Source: an uncultured Eggerthella sp. (lineage in GTDB: Bacteria; Actinomycetota; Coriobacteriia; Coriobacteriales; Eggerthellaceae). From it: a stretch of DNA of 14,624 nucleotides. The notes beneath the pieces were generated by a model. That model searched no databases and had not been told where the DNA came from. It worked only from the letters and a program-made list of their open reading frames with translations. Both the position numbers and the translations under genes were made by a program. Location of the stretch: positions 1 through 14,624 of the forward strand of contig URJE01000039.1 of the NCBI GenBank assembly GCA_900547965.1, given 5' to 3'. Below are positions 5,991 to 14,323 of the stretch, in pieces. Numbering within the stretch: the stretch's first letter is position 1; the number at the start of each line of letters is the position of its first letter.

Positions 5991-8213
5991 ATGAAAATCA
6001 TCAAGCGCGACGGCTCCGAAGCTGTTTTCGATTTGAGCAAGATTGCCAACGCCATTAAGGGTGCAAGCGATGAATCGCCCGAAAGCGAACGTTTAACCGC
6101 TCGCCAAATCGATTACGCAGCACATAACGTTGCCGATTTATGTGAAACTGCGGGCCATACTGTTTCCGTTGAGGAAATCCAAGATATGGTCGAAAACGAG
6201 ATCATGGCGCTTCAGAAGTTTGAAGTTGCCCGTCGGTACATCATTTACCGCTACGTGCAGAACATCAAGCGTCATTCCAACACTACCGATGACAAGATTC
6301 TTGCCCTCATCGAATGCAACAACGAAGAGGTCAAGCAGGAAAACTCCAATAAGAACCCTACGGTAAACTCGGTTCAGCGCGACTACATGGCAGGCGAGGT
6401 TTCCAAAGACCTTGCTACCCGTATCCTTCTTCCCGAAGATGTTGTAAAGGCTCATGAAGAGGGCGTTATCCATTTCCACGATTCCGATTACTTCGCGCAG
6501 CATATGCACAACTGCGACCTGGTAAATTTGGAAGACATGCTGCAGAACGGAACGGTTATTTCCGGCACGCTCATCGAAAAGCCCCACAGCTTTTCTACGG
6601 CTTGCAACATTGCAACTCAGATCATTGCTCAGGTTGCATCGAGCCAGTACGGCGGCCAGTCCATTTCTCTTACGCACCTTGCTCCCTTTGTCGAGGTCAG
6701 CCGTAAGAAGATTCGCCGCGATGTGATTCGCGAGCTTAACGAAGTTGGCGTAGAGCCTTCAGCTGAGCAGCTTTCGCGCATCGTTGAAGGTCGCTTGCGC
6801 GATGAGGTACGCCGTGGCGTTCAAACCATCCAGTATCAGGTGGTAACGCTCATGACCACCAACGGTCAGGCTCCGTTCGTTACCGTATTTATGTACCTGA
6901 ACGAGGCACGCTCCGAGCAGGAGAAGCATGACCTCTCTATCATCATTGAAGAGGTGCTGCGTCAGCGCTATGAAGGCGTAAAGAACGAAGAAGGCGTGTG
7001 GATCACCCCGGCATTCCCGAAGCTGATCTACGTGCTGGAGGAAGACAACATCACCGAGGATTCCCCTTACTTCTACCTTACCCAGCTTGCTGCCAAGTGC
7101 ACGGCAAAGCGCATGGTTCCCGACTACATCTCCGAGAAGAAGATGCGCGAACTGAAGCTTTCCAAGGGCGAAACCCCTGGCAACGGTGATTGCTACACCT
7201 GCATGGGCTGCCGCTCCTTCCTTACCCCCGATCGTTCGGGCGATGGATACGGCAATGTGGCAAATGCGGGTAACTACGAACCGGGCAAGCCTAAGTACTA
7301 TGGCCGTTTCAACCAGGGCGTTGTTACCATCAACTTGGTCGATGTTGCCTGCTCTTCCTATCGCGACATGGACAAGTTCTGGAACATCTTCGAGGAGCGT
7401 CTGGAGCTTTGCAAGAAGGCGCTGATGTGTCGTCATGATCGTTTGAAGGGCACCCTTTCCGATGCTGCTCCCATTCTGTGGCAGTATGGTGCGCTTGCTC
7501 GCTTGAAGAAAGGTGAGCCCATCGACAAGCTTCTATATGGTGGCTATTCCACCATCAGCTTGGGGTATGCCGGTTTGTATGAGTGCGTAAAGTACATGAC
7601 GGGCAAGAGCCACACCGATTCGGAAGCAACACCGTTCGCCATGGCCGTTATGCAGAAGATGAACGACAAGTGCACGGAATGGAAGGCTGAAACCGACATC
7701 GATTTCAGCCTGTATGGCACGCCGCTTGAATCCACCACGTACAAGTTCGCCAAGTCGTTGCAGCGTCGCTTTGGCAATATCCCCGGCGTTACCGACAAGG
7801 GTTATATCACCAACAGCTATCACGTTCATGTGTCCGAAGAGATCGATGCGTTCAAGAAGCTCGAATTTGAAAGCCAGTTCCAGCAGCTTTCGCCAGGTGG
7901 GGCAATCTCATACGTGGAAGTACCTGATATGCAGGACAACCTGAAGGCCGTTGTTCGTGTGATGCAGTACATCTACGACAACATCATGTATGCAGAGCTG
8001 AACACCAAGAGCGACTATTGCCAGGAATGCGGCTTCGACGGCGAAATCCAAATCGTCGAAGACGACGGAAAGCTGGTTTGGGAGTGCCCGCATTGCGGCA
8101 ACCGCGACCAGGAAAAGCTCAACGTTGCTCGCCGTACGTGCGGCTACATTGGCACCCAATTCTGGAACCAGGGTCGCACCGAAGAGATTCGCGACCGCGT
8201 TCTGCACCTGTAG
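5991..8213 (+). CDS. nrdD: Anaerobic (class III) ribonucleoside-triphosphate reductase
   Basis: This 740-residue enzyme reduces ribonucleoside triphosphates to dNTPs without oxygen, using a glycyl radical. An ATP-cone (about 1-93, beginning MKIIKRDGSEAVFD) gives allosteric on/off control. The catalytic barrel has HSFSTACNIATQ (C205) and GDCYTCMGCRSF (C407), likely members of the radical and thiol set. Near the C-terminus are a CxxC...CxxC zinc site (C677, C680, C699, C702) and the glycyl radical loop RRTCGYIG with G718. Translation could begin further upstream at 5964, but ATG 5991 has AGGGGAG (5981-5987) and fits the family start. The upstream region is long and rich in dyads. Its activase nrdG lies 219 bases downstream. 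It appears complete and functional, with all key residues present. Confidence 0.97.
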   Translation: MKIIKRDGSEAVFDLSKIANAIKGASDESPESERLTARQIDYAAHNVADLCETAGHTVSVEEIQDMVENEIMALQKFEVARRYIIYRYVQNIKRHSNTTDDKILALIECNNEEVKQENSNKNPTVNSVQRDYMAGEVSKDLATRILLPEDVVKAHEEGVIHFHDSDYFAQHMHNCDLVNLEDMLQNGTVISGTLIEKPHSFSTACNIATQIIAQVASSQYGGQSISLTHLAPFVEVSRKKIRRDVIRELNEVGVEPSAEQLSRIVEGRLRDEVRRGVQTIQYQVVTLMTTNGQAPFVTVFMYLNEARSEQEKHDLSIIIEEVLRQRYEGVKNEEGVWITPAFPKLIYVLEEDNITEDSPYFYLTQLAAKCTAKRMVPDYISEKKMRELKLSKGETPGNGDCYTCMGCRSFLTPDRSGDGYGNVANAGNYEPGKPKYYGRFNQGVVTINLVDVACSSYRDMDKFWNIFEERLELCKKALMCRHDRLKGTLSDAAPILWQYGALARLKKGEPIDKLLYGGYSTISLGYAGLYECVKYMTGKSHTDSEATPFAMAVMQKMNDKCTEWKAETDIDFSLYGTPLESTTYKFAKSLQRRFGNIPGVTDKGYITNSYHVHVSEEIDAFKKLEFESQFQQLSPGGAISYVEVPDMQDNLKAVVRVMQYIYDNIMYAELNTKSDYCQECGFDGEIQIVEDDGKLVWECPHCGNRDQEKLNVARRTCGYIGTQFWNQGRTEEIRDRVLHL

Positions 8214-8239
8214 TTACGCTGTTCTACGAACAGCGTAAC
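8213..8239 (+). repeat. 12-bp perfect hairpin on the nrdD stop codon
   Basis: GTTACGCTGTTC (8213-8224), loop TAC and GAACAGCGTAAC (8228-8239) pair perfectly. The last base of the nrdD stop codon is in the stem. No T-run follows, so it is not a standard terminator; it could protect the nrdD 3' end, cause pausing or mark a processing site. Confidence 0.8.
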
Positions 8240-8265
8240 GTTCGCGGGAAACGCGATGACGCTGC

Positions 8266-8363
8266 GAGGAGCCCTGGTGGCACGGGAACCCTTCAATCGG
8301 TCGGGGCGGCACAAAGGCCAGCCCCTCCCTCTTTCAGGGCTCCCGTACTCACCAGGGCTCCTC
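8266..8363 (+). ncRNA. 98-base rod-like structured element between nrdD and nrdG (unidentified)
   Basis: GAGGAGCCCTGGTG (8266-8279) pairs without error with CACCAGGGCTCCTC (8350-8363). Further in, ACGGGA (8282-8287) pairs with TCCCGT (8341-8346) and CCC (8289-8291) with GGG (8337-8339). The tip holds a second stem, GGGGC (8303-8307) with GCCCC (8321-8325), extended by GGC/GCC. This is far more pairing than expected by chance. It may be a cis-acting RNA in the nrdDG transcript, or a palindromic dispersed element such as a REP or MITE. The RNA class is unknown to me; 'ncRNA' is used for want of a better type. Confidence 0.55.
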
Positions 8364-8391
8364 TCGCTGTTTCGTCCAACTGTGTGAGTTT

Positions 8392-8405
8392 CGGGGCCTG
8401 CCCCG
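8392..8405 (+). repeat. Short GC hairpin before nrdG
   Basis: CGGGG (8392-8396), loop CCTG and CCCCG (8401-8405) form a stem followed by GTTTGAATG, too weak a T-run for a clear terminator. Its GCCCC (8400-8404) could instead pair with GGGGC at 8303-8307 in the preceding rod, so the two folds may be mutually exclusive. Confidence 0.45.
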
Positions 8406-8432
8406 TTTGAATGCCTCTCGTAGGAGTTGTTA

Positions 8433-8981
8433 ATGAAGTACGCAAACATCAAATACCGGGATATTGCCGATGGGGAAGGGGTGCGCACCACCTTGTTTGT
8501 GTCGGGATGTTCTCATCATTGCGAGAATTGCTTTCAGCCTGAAACCTGGAGCTTTTCCTATGGGCAGGAATTCACAGCCGAGATTGCCGATGAGGTGCTG
8601 GCAACGCTCGACGATTTCTTCGTTGACGGTTTGACGTTTTTGGGTGGCGAACCTATGGAGCCGGAAAACCAGCGCGGATTGCTTGAGCTGGCAAAACGCG
8701 CAAAGGAGCTGCACCCCGAAAAAAGCATCTGGTGCTATACCGGCGATGTCTACGAAGACTTGGTTGATGTCGCCTCACCTCGTCATACCAAGGAAACCGA
8801 TGAGCTGCTAGGCTTGATTGACGTGCTGGTGGATGGCCCCTATATCGACAGCTTGCATGACATCACCTTGCGTTTCCGGGGTTCGTCGAATCAGCGCGTT
8901 ATCGATATGAATGAAACGCGCAAGAGCGGCGAAGTGGTGCTGTGGAAAGACGAAGAGGTATACAGCACCCATTCGATGTAG
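8433..8981 (+). CDS. nrdG: Anaerobic ribonucleotide reductase activating protein (radical SAM)
   Basis: This 182-residue radical-SAM enzyme uses S-adenosylmethionine and a 4Fe-4S cluster to place the glycyl radical on NrdD. It starts MKYANIKYRDIADGEGVRT. The cluster motif GCSHHCENC gives C26, C30 and C33 in the CxxxCxxC pattern, and FLGGEPMEPEN (69-79) holds the SAM-binding GGEP. Length is slightly longer than the E. coli protein. ATG 8433 is preceded by AGGAG (8422-8426) at normal spacing; a TTG at 8427 also lies in frame but overlaps that spacing region. It is probably co-transcribed with nrdD through the structured 219-base gap, although an independent promoter within the gap is possible. 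The ECF T-subunit gene follows 11 bases later. Confidence 0.96.
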   Translation: MKYANIKYRDIADGEGVRTTLFVSGCSHHCENCFQPETWSFSYGQEFTAEIADEVLATLDDFFVDGLTFLGGEPMEPENQRGLLELAKRAKELHPEKSIWCYTGDVYEDLVDVASPRHTKETDELLGLIDVLVDGPYIDSLHDITLRFRGSSNQRVIDMNETRKSGEVVLWKDEEVYSTHSM

Positions 8982-8992
8982 CCGCTGTTATC

Positions 8993-9832
8993 ATGGCGGC
9001 TTCATTACGCATATATATTCAGGGAGATACCCCCATTCATCGTGCCGATGCGCGCGTGAAACTCGTGCTGTTGTTGCTGTTTTCGGTAGGAGTGTTCTTC
9101 GTCGATACCTGGCGGGGCCTTGGCATCTATTCGCTGGCGGTTGCCGCGGTGGTTGCGGCGGGACGTATGCCGCTGGCGCGACTGGGCACATTGTCGCTCC
9201 CCTTGGTGGTGTTGCTTGCTTTTATTTGGGTGTGCAATGCATTCGCCTTCGATGTCGGAAGTCTTGCCGAATCGGGGCTCGGCGGCGTTTCTGCTGGCTT
9301 TGCCGAAGGGTGGCAGCCCATTGTGCTGGCTGGTACGTTTGGGTTCGTGCCGCAAGGATGCATGTTTGCCTTGTTCTACGCGGTTCGCGTCCTTCTTATC
9401 TTATGGGCGAGTTTCGCTGTTTCGTTTACCACTTCCGCCGAAGCGCTGACGGGTGCTTTTGCGTCGCTGATGCGGCCTTTGCGCGCCTTTCGCGTTCCGG
9501 TTGACGATGTGGCCACCATGCTCTCCCTTGCAGTTCGGTTTATTCCCCTCACCGCAGAGGAATTGGCGCTGGTCCGCAGCGCCCAAACGGCGCGCGGCGC
9601 ACGGTTGGAAAGCGGCAGTGTTTGGCAGCGTCTGTTCGCCTATCGCACGGTATTCATCCCCTTGGTAGTGCGCTTGTTTCGCCGTGCCGACACTTTAAGT
9701 GTTTCCATGGTGGCGCGTTGCTACGGCTGCACCCAGCGAACCAGCCTTGAGGAGCCCCACGTATGCCCGCGGCAAGCGGTTGTTTTTTTGGCATGTTCGG
9801 CTTTGTTGGTGGTGGTAGCGTGCATTCTTTAG
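8993..9832 (+). CDS. ECF transporter transmembrane (T) component, CbiQ/EcfT family
   Basis: From ATG 8993 this is a 279-residue hydrophobic protein with several membrane helices (about 22-38, 44-57, 66-86, 124-145 and 261-278). EcfT couples two ABC-type ATPases to a substrate-binding S component for uptake of vitamins or metals. Two coupling motifs in the cytoplasmic helical region are recognisable: SAQTARGARL (A200-R201-G202) and MVARCYG (A241-R242-C243), where the second normally reads ARG. No ATPase or S-component gene is in the window, so partners must be elsewhere and the substrate is unknown. The start is uncertain: no good Shine-Dalgarno site precedes 8993, and GTG 8942, overlapping nrdG, is the alternative. 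Tight spacing suggests read-through from nrdG. Confidence 0.85.
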   Translation: MAASLRIYIQGDTPIHRADARVKLVLLLLFSVGVFFVDTWRGLGIYSLAVAAVVAAGRMPLARLGTLSLPLVVLLAFIWVCNAFAFDVGSLAESGLGGVSAGFAEGWQPIVLAGTFGFVPQGCMFALFYAVRVLLILWASFAVSFTTSAEALTGAFASLMRPLRAFRVPVDDVATMLSLAVRFIPLTAEELALVRSAQTARGARLESGSVWQRLFAYRTVFIPLVVRLFRRADTLSVSMVARCYGCTQRTSLEEPHVCPRQAVVFLACSALLVVVACIL

Positions 9833-9881
9833 CTGTAAACGTTGCGCTTGCCTGCGCGGGGCGGGTTGAATGCGGGGCGCA

Positions 9882-9890
9882 TGGTATCAT
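9882..9890 (+). promoter_or_regulatory. Possible extended -10 promoter for eno
   Basis: TGG precedes TATCAT (9885-9890), an extended -10 element. TTGAAT at 9866-9871 is only 13 bases upstream, too close for a standard -35. Initiation near 9897 would give a leader of about 33 bases. Confidence 0.35.
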
Positions 9891-9902
9891 TCGAGTGTTT
9901 GA

Positions 9903-11222
<1,320 letters not shown>

Positions 11223-11242
11223 AACATCGGATTGATATTTTC

Positions 11243-11288
11243 AGAAGGGCCCGCAGGCGTAAAGCTTGCGGGCCCTTCTTGCGTTTTC
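11243..11288 (+). terminator. Rho-independent terminator of eno
   Basis: AGAAGGGCCCGCA (11243-11255) and TGCGGGCCCTTCT (11267-11279) form a perfect 13-bp stem with an 11-base loop, followed by the T-rich TGCGTTTTC. It lies 20 bases after the eno stop. The minus-strand side lacks a T-run, so it is not clearly bidirectional. Confidence 0.88.
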
Positions 11289-11541
11289 GTCCTTTAATGG
11301 ACTCATCCCATATTGCGCCCTTCTCCCGGGCTCAAAAATAGTTTGCTGGGGCCCTTATACCAGGGCCAAAAAGCTTGCTGGGACAAGGTGCAAAAGCCAC
11401 ACTCTGTCGAGGCGGCTTGTAAGGGGGGCTTGCAGACACGTCGGGCGTAGCCGTCGAGGACGTGCCTGCTGAAGCGAGTTGCCTGGGGACGCCGGCGCCT
11501 CAAGGGGCATGGGGCGCGAAGGCATCCACTTCTGAGGTTGC
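11289..11541. other. Non-coding region between convergent eno and the DUF362 gene
   Basis: I find no supported gene. A 66-residue minus-strand reading frame at 11303-11503 looks like chance, or part of a repeat: it is arginine- and cysteine-rich with no family resemblance. The region holds the direct repeat at 11328-11382 and a CACGTC (11430s) / GACGTG (11459-11464) dyad. I see no clear terminator for the minus-strand gene. Confidence 0.45.
11328..11382. repeat. Imperfect direct repeat, two copies 35 bases apart
   Basis: The copies are at 11328-11350 and 11363-11382. Both run GGGC, an A-tract, then G-TTGCTGGG, with a few extra bases in copy 1. Between and across them GGCCC (11350-11354) can pair with GGGCC (11363-11367). 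Confidence 0.5.
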
Positions 11542-12552
11542 TTACCCTTCGAAGGGGGTTACGTGTGCAACAGCTTCAGCTTGGGTGATTTCTGTTTCGT
11601 CGTTGTCCAAGTCGATCAGGCGATACTTCCAGTTGCCCATGTCCAGCTCGTGCATATACGAGAGCTGACGCAGGCCATGGCGCGTTTCGATTCGTTCGAC
11701 AAGGTCGTGGTTGTCGCAGAGCCCCGCTTCGGTCATGGCGTACACCAGATCGACGCAGGCGGAGTCGATGGCGCAGATGTCGGTTGATGCCAAAATTCCC
11801 ACATTCGGTGTGACAACCGGCATAGCACCCGTGCCTTCGCAGTCGCAGGACACCGACATATTGCGCATAACATTGACGTACACAATGTTGCTCCCGAAGA
11901 AGTCGATGGTTGCCTTGGTAGATTCGGTTATGCGTTCCATCAGCTCTTCTTCGGCAATGGACCACAGATTGTCAGAGCCAGGCACGGTGTGGATTTCTCC
12001 TTTGCCGATGCGGCCGTCGGCGCAGCCAATGCCCAGGTTCTTATTCGATCCGCCGAAGCCGCCCATGGTATGGCCCTTGAAGTGGGTAAGCGTGAGCATC
12101 GAGTCGTAGCTCAGCATATGGGTGCCCACGTGCATTTCATCGAACCACTTGCCGCCGACAACGGGCAGGGTGGCAACACCTTCTTCGTCCATGATGTCTA
12201 CCGGGCAGAACGTCCAGCCGTTGTGGGCGATGGTTTCGCGATGCTGTTCGGTGGTGTAGCGGTCGCCTTCGTAATAGGTGTTGGTTTCGACGATGGTGGC
12301 ATCGGGTAGGTCTTGCTGAACAAGCTCCTTAACCCAGCCGAAAGGAATGATGTTGGGGCCGTCTTTTTCGCCAGTGTGCAACTTGATGGCAATCTTGCCG
12401 CTAAGCTGCGGAGCAACTTTGGCAACCGCACGGCGCAGGCCTTCAGGTGAAAGATCGCGCGTGAAGAACACATCGGAAGTTGCGCCATCACGCTGGTCGA
12501 ACGGCACGCGAATATTGCCGTTGGTTGGTGCTTGCGGGTTTGCTTTGGTCAT
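11542..12552 (-). CDS. DUF362 domain-containing protein
   Basis: This 336-residue soluble protein has no signal peptide or membrane helix. Its centre carries the DUF362 hallmark HFKGHTMGGFGGSNKNLGIGC (157-177) and, later, SVSCDCEGTG (C236, C238) and NVGILASTDICAIDSACVDLV (250-270). Many relatives are annotated as Fe-S proteins with a ferredoxin-like CxxCxxCxxxC insert; that insert is absent here, leaving only scattered cysteines (C177, C236, C238). The biochemical role of the family is not established. On the minus strand, TGAGGAGCC (12556-12564) lies just before ATG 12552, supporting the start. It is convergent with eno and 75 bases downstream of the XRE-regulator gene, with which it may be co-transcribed. 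Confidence 0.85.
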   Translation of the reverse strand: MTKANPQAPTNGNIRVPFDQRDGATSDVFFTRDLSPEGLRRAVAKVAPQLSGKIAIKLHTGEKDGPNIIPFGWVKELVQQDLPDATIVETNTYYEGDRYTTEQHRETIAHNGWTFCPVDIMDEEGVATLPVVGGKWFDEMHVGTHMLSYDSMLTLTHFKGHTMGGFGGSNKNLGIGCADGRIGKGEIHTVPGSDNLWSIAEEELMERITESTKATIDFFGSNIVYVNVMRNMSVSCDCEGTGAMPVVTPNVGILASTDICAIDSACVDLVYAMTEAGLCDNHDLVERIETRHGLRQLSYMHELDMGNWKYRLIDLDNDETEITQAEAVAHVTPFEG

Positions 12553-12627
12553 AGCGGCTCCTCAGAACCGAGTTTTTTCTTTTTCACTATGGTATCGCAA
12601 CGAGTTATTTAAGTGACGCAACGTTTC

Positions 12628-13239
12628 TTAAAATATGAAGCGAAGAACAACGACGAACGCGGCGCCAAAGATTGCGCTGAGCGTCACCAAAAGCATATCG
12701 TGCGCGGATTTATGTTTGCGTACGAAGGCATTGTATCGCGAGGTGCGGTTGGGCTCTTCGCCTGCGCAGAACGCCAGGATTTCCTGGTAGGTAAGGATAT
12801 TATTTCGGACTTTTGTCTTGTTTACGGCAAAGCTAAGCCCAAGAGCAGTGGCGAAAGTTGCCAAGAAAACGAGCAGGCAGGCAAAGCCCGATGCGGTGTT
12901 TTTCTCAATAAAGCTGTCAAGCGCAAAGAACAAGGCGACTATCGCAATAACGGTTAGCATCATTTCGGCGACATACATCCAAATAAGGCTGTGGTCTGCT
13001 TTGCGGACGGATTCTTCCATGGTTTCCACGTCTCCTTTTATCAGTTCGTCGATAGAGATATCGAAGGCAACACTGAGCAAAAGCAGACTCTGAACATCGG
13101 GGTACGTGCGTGCTGTTTCCCAATTCGAAATGGTCTGGCGGGAAACGTAGATTTTTTCCGCTAGCGCTTCTTGGGAAATGCCCAGTGCTTGGCGGTGCTT
13201 CTTTATCTGTCCGGCTAGTTCCATTTCTGTGGCATCCAC
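12628..13239 (-). CDS. XRE-family HTH regulator with C-terminal membrane domain
   Basis: This 203-residue protein has an N-terminal HTH domain of the Xre/Cro type (about residues 8-65: IKKHRQALGISQEALAEKI, then SRQTISNWETARTYPD), followed by membrane helices at about 86-106, 116-138 and 181-202. The DNA-binding head would be cytosolic and tethered to the membrane. Proteins with this layout are widespread in Gram-positive anaerobes; targets and signals are mostly unknown. The start is GTG 13239, with AAGGAGC (13245-13251) at good spacing; the next in-frame ATG is five codons in. A stem-loop in its leader lies just upstream. It could control itself or its neighbours, which is inference. Confidence 0.85.
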   Translation of the reverse strand: MDATEMELAGQIKKHRQALGISQEALAEKIYVSRQTISNWETARTYPDVQSLLLLSVAFDISIDELIKGDVETMEESVRKADHSLIWMYVAEMMLTVIAIVALFFALDSFIEKNTASGFACLLVFLATFATALGLSFAVNKTKVRNNILTYQEILAFCAGEEPNRTSRYNAFVRKHKSAHDMLLVTLSAIFGAAFVVVLRFIF

Positions 13240-13257
13240 TTATTGCTCCTTGCTCGC

Positions 13258-13285
13258 ATACGCAAGCCTGAGCTTGCCTTCGTAT
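13258..13285 (-). repeat. Leader hairpin before the XRE-regulator gene
   Basis: GCAAGC (13262-13267) pairs with GCTTGC (13272-13277) around a 4-base loop, and ATAC (13258-13261) with GTAT (13282-13285) after a 4-base bulge. It ends seven bases before the ribosome binding site on the minus strand, so it could affect translation or be an operator. A second dyad in the same gap pairs ATTGATT (13351-13357) with AATCAAT (13378-13384). Confidence 0.5.
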
Positions 13286-13393
13286 TCCAGGATGACGTGC
13301 TCTGAAAAACTCTACCACCCAACGATTTCGACATGGCGCATTATTGTTGGATTGATTGGTGCCAAAAACCTTTATCAAATCAATGATCAGCGG

Positions 13394-14323
13394 TTATTCA
13401 AAAGCGGCATGATAGATTTCGTCTTGTTTCTGGGCGAAGTTGAAGGGTGTGGGGGAAAGGCGCTTCCCCAGTCTTTTCGATGCTATTGTTGCAAGGTTAA
13501 ATAGTTGGCCCCTGCTGAAAACCTGGTTTTTCGTGACGGAGACAACATGAATCCCTGCCTTTTCCAGGGTTGATCTTCTGCTTGAATCAAGGTGAAGCTT
13601 GCTTGTGTCCGAATGGAAGGTGTCGCTGTCGTATTCGAGTGCGAACTGCTGGTCGGGCCAGCATAAATCACATCGACGTATCGCGATGCTTCCCTCGTTG
13701 GTCTCAATAGGGTAGTTAAGCTCCGGGCGGGGCAAGCCAAATCCGCCCAACGAAGGAGGAAGGCAAAGAAGCATCGAAAGCAAGCTTTCCATTGGAGAGG
13801 CGGATCCTTTTACAAGGTAACTCGATGCTCGTTTCGCCGCCTTGACCCCGTGAATTCCTTCGCATTTCTCGAGATAACGTTCGATGAGCTGGGGGTTGCT
13901 GCGCGGATCTCTTCGGAGAAAGCCGCTGCTGGATTGAGCGCTAAGTCCGTAAGAACCGCAAAGCTCATATCCGACAGTGATGAGCTGTACCAAGCTTAGT
14001 TCTTTTCCGAGCTGCAGAAACGTTGCCTCTGGCGTGCTTACGTATAAGTCCTGCGCGATCTTGTAGAACGAACGGGAGGGATGTTTCCCCGACCAAATGC
14101 GAGGAGAGAGGTTTTGCGACTTTCTCATGTTTGCTTTGCAAGAAACCAAAATCGACACAGGCTTTTCGTCGATGCCGAATTTCCAGAGGATGCCAGTATC
14201 CATTTGGGAGTAATAAGGGGAGTTGTTTTCTTGTGGTGCTGCCTGTGAAATGGGTTGCGCCCAATTTCTATCATGGGTTCGCCAAAATGCCAGGGCGGTT
14301 TTATGTCCGATGAAAATTGCCAT
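13394..14323 (-). CDS. DUF559-like, PD-(D/E)XK-fold endonuclease-domain protein
   Basis: This 309-residue protein begins MAIFIGHKTALAFWR. The C-terminal third (about 175-270) resembles the DUF559/Vsr-like endonuclease fold: E179 in SPMESLLSMLL, then the core D219-x10-E230-x-D232 in RRCDLCWPDQQFALEYDSD, followed by H237 and the strand AGIHVVSVT. Related proteins include the C-terminal halves of AbiEi-like antitoxins, and multi-copy families of such proteins are, to my knowledge, common in Coriobacteriia. The N-terminal two thirds match nothing I recognise. Whether it cuts DNA is unknown. ATG 14323 lacks a clear Shine-Dalgarno site, so the start is provisional. No partner toxin gene is adjacent within the window. 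Confidence 0.7.
   Translation of the reverse strand: MAIFIGHKTALAFWRTHDRNWAQPISQAAPQENNSPYYSQMDTGILWKFGIDEKPVSILVSCKANMRKSQNLSPRIWSGKHPSRSFYKIAQDLYVSTPEATFLQLGKELSLVQLITVGYELCGSYGLSAQSSSGFLRRDPRSNPQLIERYLEKCEGIHGVKAAKRASSYLVKGSASPMESLLSMLLCLPPSLGGFGLPRPELNYPIETNEGSIAIRRCDLCWPDQQFALEYDSDTFHSDTSKLHLDSSRRSTLEKAGIHVVSVTKNQVFSRGQLFNLATIASKRLGKRLSPTPFNFAQKQDEIYHAAFE

Noticed and set aside
8213..8239. Intrinsic terminator after nrdD
   Set aside because: There is no T-run after the stem; the sequence continues GTTCGCGGG.
11341..11367. Terminator for the minus-strand DUF362 gene
   Set aside because: The GGCCC/GGGCC stem is short and the nearest T-run on the minus strand begins more than ten bases later.
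11303..11503. 66-residue minus-strand protein in the eno/DUF362 gap
   Set aside because: It has no convincing ribosome binding site or family resemblance and overlaps the repeat region.
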